A stretch of DNA of 64,000 bases from Solibacillus merdavium (GCF_014836935.1 NZ_JACSPW010000014.1:48803-112802), one strand, 5' to 3'; shown: positions 26,216-36,415, counted from the first letter of the stretch. The notes: generated from the letters alone by a model not told the origin. A program made the numbers and translations.

Positions 26216-27901
26216 TTAATGATCGTTAATATGAGGAGGTGTTACGGGATGTGCGTCTTTAATGACACGAATCGGGCGCATCATATCATGATCTTCATGC
26301 TCTAAAAAATGACAATGCCATATATAATCCCCCGTATGCTCCTTCCAGTGCATAATAATTTTTGTTACTTTTCCTATATCTGCTTTTACAGTATCTTTCC
26401 AGCCTCGTTCATATTCATGCGGTTCTTCCGGAGGCCCTGTAAATTGCAATTTCCCCTCTGCTACATAAAGATCTACATTAAAAGGTCTACGTTCAAGTAT
26501 TTTAAATTGCACTAGATGAACATGAATCGGGTGATGGACTGCTGTAGTATTGATAAAGTTCCAAACTTCAATACTATCTAAAGCTGGTTTTTCTGTTGCG
26601 GGATCATGATACATTTTATCGCCCAATAACAACATAAGTCTGCCATAACGGTCTAACGTACTTGTTAAAGGAAGATCCCGGACCGTATGTGCATGATGCT
26701 CATGCAAATCCATTGCAGGTTCCAATAATGTCGGGATTTGACTTGTATCCTCACCCTTTAATGGCAAGTTTACATTAAATTTCATAATAACGTTCGTATG
26801 ATCATCAGCAAATTCATCGTCATCATTCATTAAAATTATCTCTTCATTGGCAAAATTACTAAAATCAATAATAACATCTACCCGTTCTGCTGGGTTTAAT
26901 TCAACTGAACCAATATCTACAGTGGCAGCTAAAAACCCACCATCTGTTCCGATTTGGCTTATTTTCTCATCATTGGAGAGACGCAAGTTATAGCTTCTCC
27001 GGTTTGAACCATTCAGTATGCGGAAGCGATACTTTCTTGGCTCAACATTTAATAAAGGCCATACCTTTCCATTAACGAGTATCGTATTACCGACATAGCC
27101 TAACGTGACAGTCGGGTTTGGCAATGGAAGCTGGTCAGGAACGGGAAGGGGAAATGGTGGATCTAGTTCTGTAGGGTAAAAAATAGAACCATCTTCATTG
27201 AAAGATTTATCCTGAATGAGTAAAGGAATTTCGTAATTCCCCTTTGGCAGTTGTAGACGTTCTTCCGAGGAATCACGAAGCAAATAAAAACCAGCAAGAC
27301 CCGCAACGACATTCAATCGAGTAAGCCCCATTGCATGGTCATGATACCACAATGTTGTACCAGGCTGGTGGTTTGTATATTCGTGTACTTCCTGTTTAAA
27401 GGTTGGACCTGTAGCTGCGTAATTTTTCGTATACCATGCCTCAGGGTGACCGTCGCTTGCAGAAGCAACATTCGCTCCATGCAAATGAACAACGGTCCGT
27501 ACTTCGGCGGAATTGTTTACGCCATGCAAACTATAGTCAATCGGCAAGAAATGTTTTTCCGGAAGTCTATTCAAATATTTCACATATGTCGTGTAGTCTT
27601 TTTTCGCTTCAATCGTCGGCCCCGGAACAATGCCATCATATCCCCACACCTCGGTAAAAGGAAAGTTTTTGTGGAATCGATGCTTTGACTTTAGCATTTG
27701 TATTTCATAATAGGAATTTGCCGGATAATTTTTATTTGCTCTCGGTCTTGCAGTAGGCGGTTTTACTAATTTATCTATAAATTTGGGTATTGTATTTGGA
27801 TCAGCTGGGTTAACAGGCTGTTCACTAAAATTCAAAATATACCATCCTTCTTTACTAATTTCATATAGTTTATTCTTCACTTCATTTAGGCGTTCCTTCA
27901 A
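26216..27901 (-). CDS. cotA: Multicopper oxidase, spore-coat laccase CotA type
   Basis: The 561-residue enzyme oxidises phenolic substrates with oxygen using four copper ions. Copper ligands appear in HLHGANV (139-145), WYHDHA (185-190), HPIHVHLV and HCHFLEHEDHDMMRP (from 529), where the axial methionine of type 1 copper lies. No signal peptide is seen, as in B. subtilis CotA, which goes to the outer spore coat. It carries an N-terminal extension of about 35 residues compared with CotA. The best start is a TTG at 27901 without a strong ribosome site, so the N-terminus is uncertain. Confidence 0.88.
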   Translation of the reverse strand: MKERLNEVKNKLYEISKEGWYILNFSEQPVNPADPNTIPKFIDKLVKPPTARPRANKNYPANSYYEIQMLKSKHRFHKNFPFTEVWGYDGIVPGPTIEAKKDYTTYVKYLNRLPEKHFLPIDYSLHGVNNSAEVRTVVHLHGANVASASDGHPEAWYTKNYAATGPTFKQEVHEYTNHQPGTTLWYHDHAMGLTRLNVVAGLAGFYLLRDSSEERLQLPKGNYEIPLLIQDKSFNEDGSIFYPTELDPPFPLPVPDQLPLPNPTVTLGYVGNTILVNGKVWPLLNVEPRKYRFRILNGSNRRSYNLRLSNDEKISQIGTDGGFLAATVDIGSVELNPAERVDVIIDFSNFANEEIILMNDDDEFADDHTNVIMKFNVNLPLKGEDTSQIPTLLEPAMDLHEHHAHTVRDLPLTSTLDRYGRLMLLLGDKMYHDPATEKPALDSIEVWNFINTTAVHHPIHVHLVQFKILERRPFNVDLYVAEGKLQFTGPPEEPHEYERGWKDTVKADIGKVTKIIMHWKEHTGDYIWHCHFLEHEDHDMMRPIRVIKDAHPVTPPHINDH

Positions 27902-27928
27902 TATCCGTTTTCATAAGCTTCAGGCAAA

Positions 27929-29320
27929 TTAAATAATAAACATCGCCACAATTGTCGTAACAATTAACCCCACTACTACAGGTACAAGATTTCGGCGAGC
28001 GAGCTCAAATGGGCTAACGTTACAAATTGCCGCTGCAGGAATAAGCGCCCAAGGAACTAGTGTACCGCCACCTACCCAAATAGCTGCAATTTGTCCAAGT
28101 GCCGTCAAAGTTGCAGTTCCTTCACCAATCGCCGTACCAAATAAACTTCCGATTGACCCTACAAGTGAAATCCCTGAAAACCCTGAACCATCGAGCCCCG
28201 TAATTGCCCCTACCCCTGTCAAAGTAATAGCAGCAATTTCTGTAGTTAATGGGACAATTGCCGCTAACCCCATACCCAAATCATTGACTATGCCATGTGA
28301 GGATTCGGGTAAGTGATCTCCTATAATTGTAAGAAATCCTGCATCCCCTAAATAGAAAAATGCCGCAATTGGGATTACCGGACCAAATACTTTAAATCCA
28401 AACTGAAACCCTTTAATAAAATATTCGGTCGTTTGATCGAGCCCTTTCTTTCTGTAGGCTACAACACAAAGAAGGAGCAATATAAATACAGAAGTTCCTC
28501 CCACTAAAGCAGTCGCATCTCCGCCTTGTAGATTAAAAAGAGACATTGCCACAACGTCGAGTAAAAATGCAACCGGAATTAAAAGGGCAAAGATTTTTTT
28601 CTGTCTCATCGACAGTAAATTATCAGGTTTTTCCTGTTCTGTGCTGTTATCATACGTTCCTACCAATGGAATATTTCCTCGTTTCATATCCCGTTTTAAA
28701 AGATAGAACGCCACTGCAGTCGTCACAACACCCATTGTTATAACAAGTGGGATACTCGCCGTGACCACATCTCCTACCGGAATTCCTGCTGCATCGGCAG
28801 TCAATTTCGGTGCACCTTGGATAATGAAATCACTGGACAGCGCAATACCATGACCGAATAAGTTCATCGCCATTGCCACCCCAAGTGCTGGAAGTCCAGC
28901 TCGGATAGCTACCGGTAACAGAACGGCTCCGAGGAGGGCAACAGCGGGTGAAGGCCAGAAAAACCATGAAATGACCATCATTAATATACCTATAGTCCAA
29001 AACCCAAGTGTCGGATTTTTTATAATTTTTGTAAATGGTGCGATCATTACTTCATTAATACCTGTTTTTGTAAGCACCCGACTCATCGCTACGATAATAG
29101 AAATAATTAAAATAGTAGATAAAAGTTCTGTAATCGCATAAATAAAGCTGTTAAAAACCCCGCTAATAGAAGAAATGAATTCTCCTGTTGCGACGAATGC
29201 GATAACGAATATTCCTAAAATACTAATTAGTGAAGTATCGAGTCGCTTTACCATGAAAATAATAATAAGAGCTATAAATGCTACATAAATCCAGTGGAGA
29301 GCTGTTAATTCAATTCCCAT
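27929..29320 (-). CDS. Multispanning membrane transporter of the ion-transporter superfamily
   Basis: The 463-residue protein has about 11-12 hydrophobic helices and two similar halves, each with a Gly/Pro-rich re-entrant-like segment (WPSPAVALLGAVLLPVAIRAG and EGTATLTALGQIAAIWVGGG). This resembles the DcuC/GntP/YfcC-like carriers for organic acids or ions, but I do not recognise the subfamily. The ATG at 29320 is chosen because AGAGGAAGAG lies just before it; longer versions add a charged non-membrane stretch. It stands 27 bp upstream of the laccase start, so the two may be cotranscribed. Confidence 0.72.
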   Translation of the reverse strand: MGIELTALHWIYVAFIALIIIFMVKRLDTSLISILGIFVIAFVATGEFISSISGVFNSFIYAITELLSTILIISIIVAMSRVLTKTGINEVMIAPFTKIIKNPTLGFWTIGILMMVISWFFWPSPAVALLGAVLLPVAIRAGLPALGVAMAMNLFGHGIALSSDFIIQGAPKLTADAAGIPVGDVVTASIPLVITMGVVTTAVAFYLLKRDMKRGNIPLVGTYDNSTEQEKPDNLLSMRQKKIFALLIPVAFLLDVVAMSLFNLQGGDATALVGGTSVFILLLLCVVAYRKKGLDQTTEYFIKGFQFGFKVFGPVIPIAAFFYLGDAGFLTIIGDHLPESSHGIVNDLGMGLAAIVPLTTEIAAITLTGVGAITGLDGSGFSGISLVGSIGSLFGTAIGEGTATLTALGQIAAIWVGGGTLVPWALIPAAAICNVSPFELARRNLVPVVVGLIVTTIVAMFII

Positions 29321-29534
29321 ACTCTTCCTCTTTTCTTTTTTATATAGCATATGGAGTGAAAAGATTAGTGGTGAGCGCCTATTATAATAAATATTTTTCG
29401 GTAAATTGAGCATTCGCCTAACTTCTTTTCATATGGATAAAAGTTAGCAATTATAAATAGTTACGACATGTTTATTAGTGAACTAAAAAGTGCCATATTA
29501 CATAAATAGGAATGATCCAAAAAGGAGGATGCAT

Positions 29535-29780
29535 ATGGCAGTCTGTCCGTTATGCAATGGTTTACATGAAGTGGAGAAATATTGTCGAACATGCCATATT
29601 CTATTAAATGATGAAGGAAAGGTATCCGATTATTTAGATCCATACGGACATTACAATGATGAAGAAACCATTAAAATGGGTGATGGCTATCCATATACTA
29701 CAGCAAATGAAATTTGTCCACACTTATTAACTTGTAACGAATGCGGATATGATCAAGTGATTTTTATTCAACAGCAATAA
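29535..29780 (+). CDS. Small zinc-ribbon-like protein
   Basis: The 81-residue protein has cysteine pairs CPLC (4-7) and CRTC (about 17-20), then CPH and CNEC (about 68-71), suggesting two treble-clef or ribbon metal sites. The ATG at 29535 follows AAAAAGGAGGATGCAT. It has no recognised name; small proteins of this look occur widely in Bacillales. It is transcribed alone and ended by the hairpin at 29793-29827. Confidence 0.75.
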   Translation: MAVCPLCNGLHEVEKYCRTCHILLNDEGKVSDYLDPYGHYNDEETIKMGDGYPYTTANEICPHLLTCNECGYDQVIFIQQQ

Positions 29781-29792
29781 ATCATTATAAAT

Positions 29793-29830
29793 AAGGTTGT
29801 TCGAAGTATATTTTCGAACAGCCTTTTCAT
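29793..29830 (+). terminator. Terminator after the zinc-ribbon gene
   Basis: AAGGTTGTTCGAA pairs with TTCGAACAGCCTT (one G-T type mismatch) and is followed by TTTC. Confidence 0.75.
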
Positions 29831-30026
29831 TTTCATAAAAACTTGAAACCCAATTATACTTTCCTTATCTGTTAGCCAATATAATCAATTCCACTTAGCT
29901 ATATGTTGATAAACCCACTTTCGTTTTATTATCATATAATGTGTTATAAACCTTCACTTGAAGCGTTGTTCCATAATTTTTAAATTATCAATTCGACCTC
30001 TAACATAAACAGGAAAGGGAGAGTAA

Positions 30027-30911
30027 ATGATTGTTGACGGGGTATTTTCCGGTGGTGGTATTAAAGGATTTGCATATGTAGGAGCGATTCAGGCACTAGA
30101 AGAAAAAGGCATAAAGTTTGAAAGGGTAGCTGGTACGAGCGCGGGTGCTATTTTAGCAACATTTATCGCAGCAGGATTTAATGCACAAGAACTTGAAGTG
30201 ATTTTTGATGAACTAAATTTAAAAGTATTGCTAGATCCTCCAAAAATGACGCGAGAATTCCCGTTTTTAAAGTGGCTCAACTTATATAAACGGTTCGGCT
30301 TGTATAAAGGAAGGGCTTTGGAAAATTGGTTTCTCGAAAAACTAGCGACAAAAGGGATTTATACATTTGGTGACTTACCAAAAGATTCATTAAAACTCGT
30401 TGCTTCCGATTTAACAAACGGGAAGATGATTGTGTTGCCTGATGATCTGCATCATTACAACATAGATGGCAGCACATTTCCGATTTCTCGGGCATTACGG
30501 ATGAGTTGCGGTCTTCCCTTTTTCTTTGAACCGGTTTATTTAAAAAACGGAAAAAGCGAATCTGTAATTGTAGATGGCGGCGTTTTAAGTAATTTCCCTC
30601 TGTGGATTTATGATAACGGTCACAAAAAGCGCCCAGTTCTCGGAATGAAGCTAAGCAGTTCAAGCGAGGATAGAGCACCGCATGAAATTAACAACGCAAT
30701 TCAATTATTTGAAGCGTTATTTACTACAATGCAAAATGCTCATGATAACCGTTATATTGCCCGAAAACATGTGAAAAATATTATCTTTATTCCTGTTGAA
30801 GATTATAGTACAACTCAATTTGATTTGGATGAAAAAACAAAAAATAAATTAATTAGCATCGGTAAAGAGAGGACAATACAATTTTTAAAATCATGGTCGC
30901 CAGTTTGGTAA
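30027..30911 (+). CDS. Patatin-like phospholipase (YqhO type)
   Basis: The 294-residue hydrolase uses a Ser-Asp dyad. The oxyanion loop is SGGGIKG (8-14), the nucleophile lies in GTSAG (about 41-45), and the catalytic aspartate is in VDGGVLSNFP (about 187). No signal peptide is seen. It probably hydrolyses acyl esters of membrane lipids. The ATG follows AAAGGGAGAG. Upstream is 245 bp with no gene; downstream lies a bidirectional terminator. Confidence 0.88.
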   Translation: MIVDGVFSGGGIKGFAYVGAIQALEEKGIKFERVAGTSAGAILATFIAAGFNAQELEVIFDELNLKVLLDPPKMTREFPFLKWLNLYKRFGLYKGRALENWFLEKLATKGIYTFGDLPKDSLKLVASDLTNGKMIVLPDDLHHYNIDGSTFPISRALRMSCGLPFFFEPVYLKNGKSESVIVDGGVLSNFPLWIYDNGHKKRPVLGMKLSSSSEDRAPHEINNAIQLFEALFTTMQNAHDNRYIARKHVKNIIFIPVEDYSTTQFDLDEKTKNKLISIGKERTIQFLKSWSPVW

Positions 30912-30926
30912 ATATATTTTTAATGT

Positions 30927-30966
30927 AAAAAAGGTGAAATCCAATGATGCGATTTCACCTTTTTAT
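30927..30966. terminator. Bidirectional terminator between patatin and anion transporter genes
   Basis: AAAAAGGTGAAATC pairs perfectly with GATTTCACCTTTTT around a 9-nt loop; the A- and T-runs on both sides suit both strands. Confidence 0.88.
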
Positions 30967-30968
30967 AT

Positions 30969-32633
30969 TTATTTCATTACTTTGAACACTTCTGGTACTG
31001 TATTTAAATCGATGTCCCACAAAACAGGGAGTAAGAAATAGATAGACAATGTAATTAATATGACAGCGAAGACATTTAGTGCAAAACCAGCCTTCATCAT
31101 ATCTGTAATTTTAATATATCCTGAACCGAACACTGCCGCATTTGGTGGTGTAGCAACCGGAAGCATGAATGCACATGACGCTGCGACACCAGCTGCAATC
31201 ATTAATGCATAAGGATGGATACCTAAAGCAACAGCAAGTGATGCCATAATTGGATACATCATAGATGCCGTCGCTGTATTCGAAGTAATCTCAGTTAAAG
31301 CAAGAACAAGTGCTGTAACTAGGAATATTAATACAATTACATTTACACCATCAAGTCCCATAAGCTGTGAACCAATCCATTCAGATAATCCTGTACTCAC
31401 AAAACCGGAAGCAATTGCAAGGCCCCCTCCGAATAATAGCAAAATACCCCATGGTAACTTCACTGCCGTTTGCCAATCCATTATGCGATCGCCTTTACGA
31501 TTCACAGAAGGAATCGCAAATAATACGATGGCGAAAAATATTGCGATTATCCCATCAGATAGTCCGACAATAATCTTACCTAGGAAGAATGAACGGGTAA
31601 TCCAAGAAAATGCAGCAAGTATAAAGACAACAAAGACAATCTTCTCTTCGATAGATGCTTTACCTAAATCTCTTTTTTCTTTATCAATTACAGCACGTCC
31701 GCCAGGTAAAGTTTTTATTTTAGACGGGAAAGCCACCTTTACAAGGTAAATCCATGTGAAGAAGATGAATACCCATGCAAATGGTACCCCGAACAGCATC
31801 CATCCAGCAAAAGATAATTCAATACCATACATTTTATTGATTGCACCTGCAAGTAATGTATTCGGTGGCGTTCCTATTAATGTAGCAATTCCCCCAAGAG
31901 ACGCTGAATAGGCAATCCCGAGCATCAATGCTTTACCAAAAGCAAAACGTTGCGGAGAAGTATCTATATCGATATTCGGGTCATTTTTCAAACCGTCTGC
32001 TACTTGGTTAATGATAGCAAGTCCAATTGGAATCATCATCATTGCCGTGGCACTATTTGAAATCCACATAGATAAAAATCCTGTTGCAATCATAAACCCA
32101 AGTACAATTCGGTCCATATTTGTACCGACCATTGAAATTATCGAGATAGCAATGCGTTTATGTAAGTTCCACTTTTCCATTGCAAGAGCAATCATAAATC
32201 CACCCATAAACAGGAAAATTGTTTCATCTCCATAAGAGGATGAAGTTACTTTAATGTCCAAACTATTTGTTAAAGGAAACAATACAAGCGGCAATAATGA
32301 TGTAGCAGGGATTGGAATTGCTTCCGTTATCCACCATGTTGCTATCCAAATCGTACTTGCCAAAATTCCTTTAGCTTCCGGAGTAAGACCCTCAGGATTA
32401 AAAAACATCAACGTTAAAATAAAAAATACCGGTCCTAATATAAGGCCAACTGTTTGTGCTGTTGTATAACTGCGTGGAGTATAACCGCCTCCACTACCAG
32501 AACCCTCACTACCTGTTTTCCCGGAACTTCCATTAGTAGCGATTTTAGAAGAATTTGGTTTTATGAAAAAAGTAAACAAATCTTTCACTTGGTCATGCAT
32601 TTCCCATAACCGATTCCAAGTTGTCGAAAACAT
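30969..32633 (-). CDS. DASS-family sodium/anion (dicarboxylate or sulfate) symporter
   Basis: The 554-residue carrier has two SNT motifs, ISNSATAMMM and ITSNTATASMM, which form the sodium and substrate site in VcINDY-like transporters, plus PPNAAVFGSG near the end. It has about 11 membrane helices. The first 65 residues are a hydrophilic head with a Ser/Gly-rich linker (about 28-50), which is unusual for the family. The ATG follows TAGGAGGAAAAGAG. Likely substrates are succinate, malate or fumarate, but sequence alone does not settle this. Confidence 0.88.
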   Translation of the reverse strand: MFSTTWNRLWEMHDQVKDLFTFFIKPNSSKIATNGSSGKTGSEGSGSGGGYTPRSYTTAQTVGLILGPVFFILTLMFFNPEGLTPEAKGILASTIWIATWWITEAIPIPATSLLPLVLFPLTNSLDIKVTSSSYGDETIFLFMGGFMIALAMEKWNLHKRIAISIISMVGTNMDRIVLGFMIATGFLSMWISNSATAMMMIPIGLAIINQVADGLKNDPNIDIDTSPQRFAFGKALMLGIAYSASLGGIATLIGTPPNTLLAGAINKMYGIELSFAGWMLFGVPFAWVFIFFTWIYLVKVAFPSKIKTLPGGRAVIDKEKRDLGKASIEEKIVFVVFILAAFSWITRSFFLGKIIVGLSDGIIAIFFAIVLFAIPSVNRKGDRIMDWQTAVKLPWGILLLFGGGLAIASGFVSTGLSEWIGSQLMGLDGVNVIVLIFLVTALVLALTEITSNTATASMMYPIMASLAVALGIHPYALMIAAGVAASCAFMLPVATPPNAAVFGSGYIKITDMMKAGFALNVFAVILITLSIYFLLPVLWDIDLNTVPEVFKVMK

Positions 32634-32905
32634 CTCTTTTCCTCCTAAATTTTGTTTTAAAATAACAATATTTCGTCTTAAACATTACTATTTCTTCTAC
32701 CATTTTTACTTAGATAAATAAAAAATGCAATAGTATTTAAAATAATAAGAAAATAAAAAATAATAAAGATTGTTGATAAAATCCCCTAAAATATATAATT
32801 TCATATTTTAAATAGCATTTTTTTTGCATGTTCCATTGTTATATAACATTGTAAAATATTATAGCGAAAGAGTTCTCGATTCATATTTTCTTTTGTTTTA
32901 TAAAG
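32634..32905. other. AT-rich gap upstream of the anion transporter
   Basis: This stretch of 270 bp is very AT-rich and holds no gene or structured RNA I can support; it must contain the leftward promoter of the transporter. Confidence 0.4.
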
Positions 32906-32943
32906 AAAAAAGAACGATTCCTAAAGGAATACGTTCTTTTTTT
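32906..32943 (-). terminator. Terminator of the PadR/HAAS operon
   Basis: AAAAAAGAACGATTCC and GGAATACGTTCTTTTTTT form a long stem with a TAAA loop. It belongs to a set of related hairpins also found near 43602 and 56301. Confidence 0.85.
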
Positions 32944-32964
32944 AATTTAATTATCCGGAAATAT

Positions 32965-33975
32965 TTATCGAATATTCGCTTTTTTGAACCCATCATAAAT
33001 ACTAGCGGCAGCAGTAATTATTAAAATAATAATTGTACCCCCTATTAGCCATACATTGAATTGCTCTTTCGTAATCGTAAACAAATTAGTTATATAAACA
33101 ACAAATTCTTCGCTCAAAAAATTAGGTTTTATTAAAATAATAATGAAAACAATCGTTGAAATTACTTCAAGTAATGTATTTCCAATAGCCATTCTTTTTG
33201 TCCATTGTTCCTTCAATAACTTATAAAGAGCAAATGCAATCTCCAAACCAGCGATAATAAGAACGATTAGCCCATATTGTTGTAAAACATCCTGATTTAA
33301 TGCTGGCATAACAAATTCTAATGGACCGCCATCCCCTTCATATACTCCTATAATCTGGTTAGCATAAAAGTAAAGCGTCACCCAAATAGCCGTCCACATT
33401 AAACTCCCGAAAATTTCTAATTTCGAAATTGTTTTTTTCTTAGAAATATATGCAACATTTTTCAGATCCTCCGCGGTCCATTTTTCTAAACCTGAAGTTA
33501 ATGGCAGCTGTTCCTTATCTTTATCAAATCTTTCTAATAAAGCAAAAGTGATAGTTAGCCAGAAAAAGACTTGGATTCCTACTTGGATCAACGTCCAGAT
33601 ACCTTCTCCGATAAGGGATAAAATGCTATTTAATAGCGCCTCTTCACCACTGAAACCAATGAAATATTTTGTGATAATTGTTATTAATGAAACGACAGCT
33701 GCTATTGGTACAATCATTTTTAATAATGACATATAAACATCAAAATAGCGTGGACCTATTAAATGCATTGGCTGATCCTTATACCCGTTTGCCAATATCG
33801 CTGGATTACCTAGCTGATTAAGCACATCTTTAACATCTTCCACGGTATGATGGTTAGGCAGCATATCCTCAATCGTTGAGCGTAATTCAAGTGCAATATC
33901 TGAACGCATTTTTTCAGGCAACCTTCTAGTGACTTCTTGAATGTAAACTTCAATTAAATTCGTTCTCATCGTCAT
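32965..33975 (-). CDS. HAAS-domain membrane protein
   Basis: The 336-residue protein has an N-terminal helical cytoplasmic domain (about 1-70, with LPEKMRSDIALELRSTIEDML) of the HAAS type and then six or more membrane helices. Such proteins are commonly encoded next to PadR regulators and may relay a signal to or from the membrane; no enzymatic motif is visible. Its start overlaps the PadR gene by 26 bp, so the two are translationally linked. The substrate or signal is unknown. Confidence 0.82.
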   Translation of the reverse strand: MTMRTNLIEVYIQEVTRRLPEKMRSDIALELRSTIEDMLPNHHTVEDVKDVLNQLGNPAILANGYKDQPMHLIGPRYFDVYMSLLKMIVPIAAVVSLITIITKYFIGFSGEEALLNSILSLIGEGIWTLIQVGIQVFFWLTITFALLERFDKDKEQLPLTSGLEKWTAEDLKNVAYISKKKTISKLEIFGSLMWTAIWVTLYFYANQIIGVYEGDGGPLEFVMPALNQDVLQQYGLIVLIIAGLEIAFALYKLLKEQWTKRMAIGNTLLEVISTIVFIIILIKPNFLSEEFVVYITNLFTITKEQFNVWLIGGTIIILIITAAASIYDGFKKANIR

Positions 33976-34303
33976 CTCCCTCTCCTAATAAGGAATACAG
34001 TTCCTTAGAATTATTAATCCACTCTTTTTTCAATTCTGAAAAGATCTCCAAGCCAAATTCACTTAAAACATAATATTTTCGAGGTCTACTCTCTGATGTG
34101 TCCCAACTGCTTGAAACGAGTTCTTGCTTTTCCAATCTACGTAGTAAAGGGTACAAAGTACTTTGATCAATGGAAATCCCTGCTCCTTCCAATGATTGAA
34201 CTAATGAATATCCATACTGTGGGGTTCTTAATTGACTTAGAACCGCTAGTGTCAAAGTCCCTCTTCTAAGCTCTATTTTTAAGGAATTCAATAAATTGCT
34301 CAC
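33950..34303 (-). CDS. PadR-family transcriptional regulator
   Basis: This 117-residue regulator has the PadR winged helix: LRRGTLTLAVLSQL, the recognition region YPLLRRLEKQELV, and the wing SRPRKYYVLSEFG. PadR proteins repress operons that often include their own gene. It begins with GTG preceded by GAGGTG. Two palindromes of the form TGTAT-N-ATACA lie 24-63 bp upstream, fitting autoregulation. It forms an operon with the HAAS membrane protein. Confidence 0.92.
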   Translation of the reverse strand: MSNLLNSLKIELRRGTLTLAVLSQLRTPQYGYSLVQSLEGAGISIDQSTLYPLLRRLEKQELVSSSWDTSESRPRKYYVLSEFGLEIFSELKKEWINNSKELYSLLGEGDDDENEFN

Positions 34304-34326
34304 TAAAACACCTCACTCCATAATAA

Positions 34327-34366
34327 TGTATGTCATACAGTATTATTATATACTATGTATCATACA
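34327..34366. promoter_or_regulatory. Twin palindromic operator of the PadR operon
   Basis: TGTATGTCATACA (34327-34339) and TGTATCATACA (34356-34366) have centres 28 bp apart, both embedded in longer direct repeats ending CAGTATTAT. A -10-like TATAAT on the minus strand (34350-34345) lies between them. This matches the ATGT/ACAT character of PadR sites. Confidence 0.6.
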
Positions 34367-34407
34367 GTATTATCGTGAATAAAACTACTATAAATTGGTA
34401 AATAAAC

Positions 34408-34456
34408 AAAATTAAACTCCTGTGGACTGGTTAAGGTCCACAGGAGTTTAATTTTG
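34408..34456. terminator. Long perfect hairpin terminator after the dus gene
   Basis: A perfect 20-bp stem pairs 34409-34428 (beginning AAAATTAAACTCC) with 34437-34456 (ending GGAGTTTAATTTT) around a short loop. It ends the dus gene on minus; nothing on plus needs it. Confidence 0.85.
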
Positions 34457-34465
34457 TTCTTATTT

Positions 34466-35440
34466 TTAATTTTCTTCGACTTTGTTTATTTCAAAGTTAT
34501 TCAGCAGTTCACGTACTTCATCCGTTGATTTTGTGTTCATTAATTGATTTCTTAACTCACCTGCACCACGGAAGCCTTTAACATAAATTTTGAAAAAGCG
34601 GTGTAGACCTGACATGGAACGTGGCAGCATTTCCGCATATTTATCCTGTAAATCAAGTTGTAATTTTAAAAGATCAAGGTACTCCTCAGGACTATGCTCT
34701 TTCGGTTCTTTTTCAAAAGCAAAAGGATTTTTGAAAATACCGCGCCCAATCATTACCCCATCAATACCATATTTTTCAGCGAGCTCTAAACCAACTTGAC
34801 GATCTGGAATATCACCATTGATTGTCAATAATGTTTGTGGCGCAATTTCATCTCTTAATTTTTTTATTTCCGGAATCAACTCCCAGTGAGCATCAACCGC
34901 GCTCATTTCTTTTCTCGTACGTAAATGAATCGATAGGTTAGCGATATCCTGTTTTAAAATATGTGTCAGCCATTCCTTCCATTCTTCTACATCTTTATAG
35001 CCAAGGCGAGTCTTTACACTAACAGGTAATCCACCAGCTTTTGCTGCTTCAATCAGCTCTGCCGCAACATCGGGACGAAGAATCAGCCCGCTTCCTTTCC
35101 CTCTTTGTGCAACGTTTGGTACAGGGCATCCCATATTCAAATCAATACCTTTAAATCCTTTTTCAGCCATACCTATACTCATTTGACGGAAAAATTCGGG
35201 GTTGTCTCCCCAAATATGTGCAACAAGGGGCTGTTCATCTTCGGTAAAATGTAAACGACCTCTCACACTTTTTTCTCCCTCCGGATGACAGTAACTATCC
35301 GAATTTGTAAACTCTGTAAAAAATACATCCGGTCTGCCTGCTTTCGCTACAACATGACGAAAAACAGTATCCGTCACGTCCTCCATAGGCGCAAGAACGA
35401 AAAACGGTTTCGGTAAATCGTTCCAAAAATTTTCTTTCAT
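34466..35440 (-). CDS. tRNA-dihydrouridine synthase family protein
   Basis: The 324-residue FMN enzyme reduces uridine to dihydrouridine in tRNA. It shows the Dus start [15 protein letters not shown], the block [13 protein letters not shown] with the catalytic cysteine, and the FMN phosphate site [13 protein letters not shown]. This subgroup resembles Dus proteins found in Firmicutes beside the main DusB-like enzyme. The ATG follows GAGAGGACTTG. Target position in tRNA is not deducible here. Confidence 0.9.
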   Translation of the reverse strand: MKENFWNDLPKPFFVLAPMEDVTDTVFRHVVAKAGRPDVFFTEFTNSDSYCHPEGEKSVRGRLHFTEDEQPLVAHIWGDNPEFFRQMSIGMAEKGFKGIDLNMGCPVPNVAQRGKGSGLILRPDVAAELIEAAKAGGLPVSVKTRLGYKDVEEWKEWLTHILKQDIANLSIHLRTRKEMSAVDAHWELIPEIKKLRDEIAPQTLLTINGDIPDRQVGLELAEKYGIDGVMIGRGIFKNPFAFEKEPKEHSPEEYLDLLKLQLDLQDKYAEMLPRSMSGLHRFFKIYVKGFRGAGELRNQLMNTKSTDEVRELLNNFEINKVEEN

Positions 35441-35635
35441 ACTATTTCAAGTCCTCTCAAAATGGGATTTTGCGTTACTCATCCCTTAAGTTAAGCTCAT
35501 TAATAGAGCATAATTGTCATTAATATTATTTTAAAACTATAGCAAGCCTCAAAAACACTTTTTTATTTTATACTTTTCAACCGTTTCCTTCTACAATATT
35601 GCTTATATTTCTAAAGAGCCGCTGTCAATAAAGCA

Positions 35636-36415
35636 CTATCCACCGATTCTAATTTTCCCATTCATCCTCTTTAGTGTTCCTAAAATACTCATAGCAGCTA
35701 AATAACTCGTTTTTGGATTTTCCGGCAATGGATTATTTTTAATCGTAAAAGTTGCTTCCCCAAACTCTCCCGTTATTTCAACATGATGAATGTTTTTTTC
35801 AATATGTGGATCCGCAATTAAAGTTACTTTAGTATTTTCCATACCAATCCCGGCCAGTGCAAGGACAATTGAAACATTCATATTTTTAGGGAATCGCTCG
35901 ATCGCATCTGCTGCTTTTCCTTCGAAAACGACTTGAGCTTCCTCAATTTCCTCAGCAATTAACGAACTTGCTGGCTTACGAGTAGTGAGTGAAACAAAAG
36001 TAACTTTACCGAGGGCATGTGCATTTTGTAAAACGTCCAAGCCCCCAATTGCTCCTGAAGGTAAATAAATATTATTTTTATACTTGTGTGCAAGATGACT
36101 GATTTTGGTTAACAGTTCCGTATCTACAAATGCGCCGACACTAATCACCACAACATCTTTTTGAGTTATAATGTCTGGTACTAAATCTTTCACAGCATTT
36201 ATATCCGCCGCTTCCACTACAACGTCAATATCCGAACTTAGAAAATCATCCAGTTCCGTAAATAATTCAACCTCGAATTGCGATGCAACTGTTTCGTACT
36301 TTCTCTTATCTTTAACGAATACACTTTTAACTCGTAAATCATTATGTTCCTTTTGGTTAATTTCCTTTAATAAAAAATGAGCGATTGCACCCGCCCCAAC
36401 TATACCAATATTCAT
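35636..36415 (-). CDS. nadX: L-aspartate dehydrogenase-like protein (NadX family)
   Basis: The 259-residue NAD(P)-dependent enzyme has the Rossmann start IGIVGAGAIAHFLL and the family block LPSGAIGGLDVLQNA, with NPKTSYLAAMSI near the C-terminus. NadX oxidises L-aspartate to iminoaspartate, which can feed NAD synthesis; some homologues act on other amino acids. No nad genes flank it, so the pathway is inferred. The ATG follows AATAAGGAG. It stands alone, divergent from ytoQ. Confidence 0.82.
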   Translation of the reverse strand: MNIGIVGAGAIAHFLLKEINQKEHNDLRVKSVFVKDKRKYETVASQFEVELFTELDDFLSSDIDVVVEAADINAVKDLVPDIITQKDVVVISVGAFVDTELLTKISHLAHKYKNNIYLPSGAIGGLDVLQNAHALGKVTFVSLTTRKPASSLIAEEIEEAQVVFEGKAADAIERFPKNMNVSIVLALAGIGMENTKVTLIADPHIEKNIHHVEITGEFGEATFTIKNNPLPENPKTSYLAAMSILGTLKRMNGKIRIGG

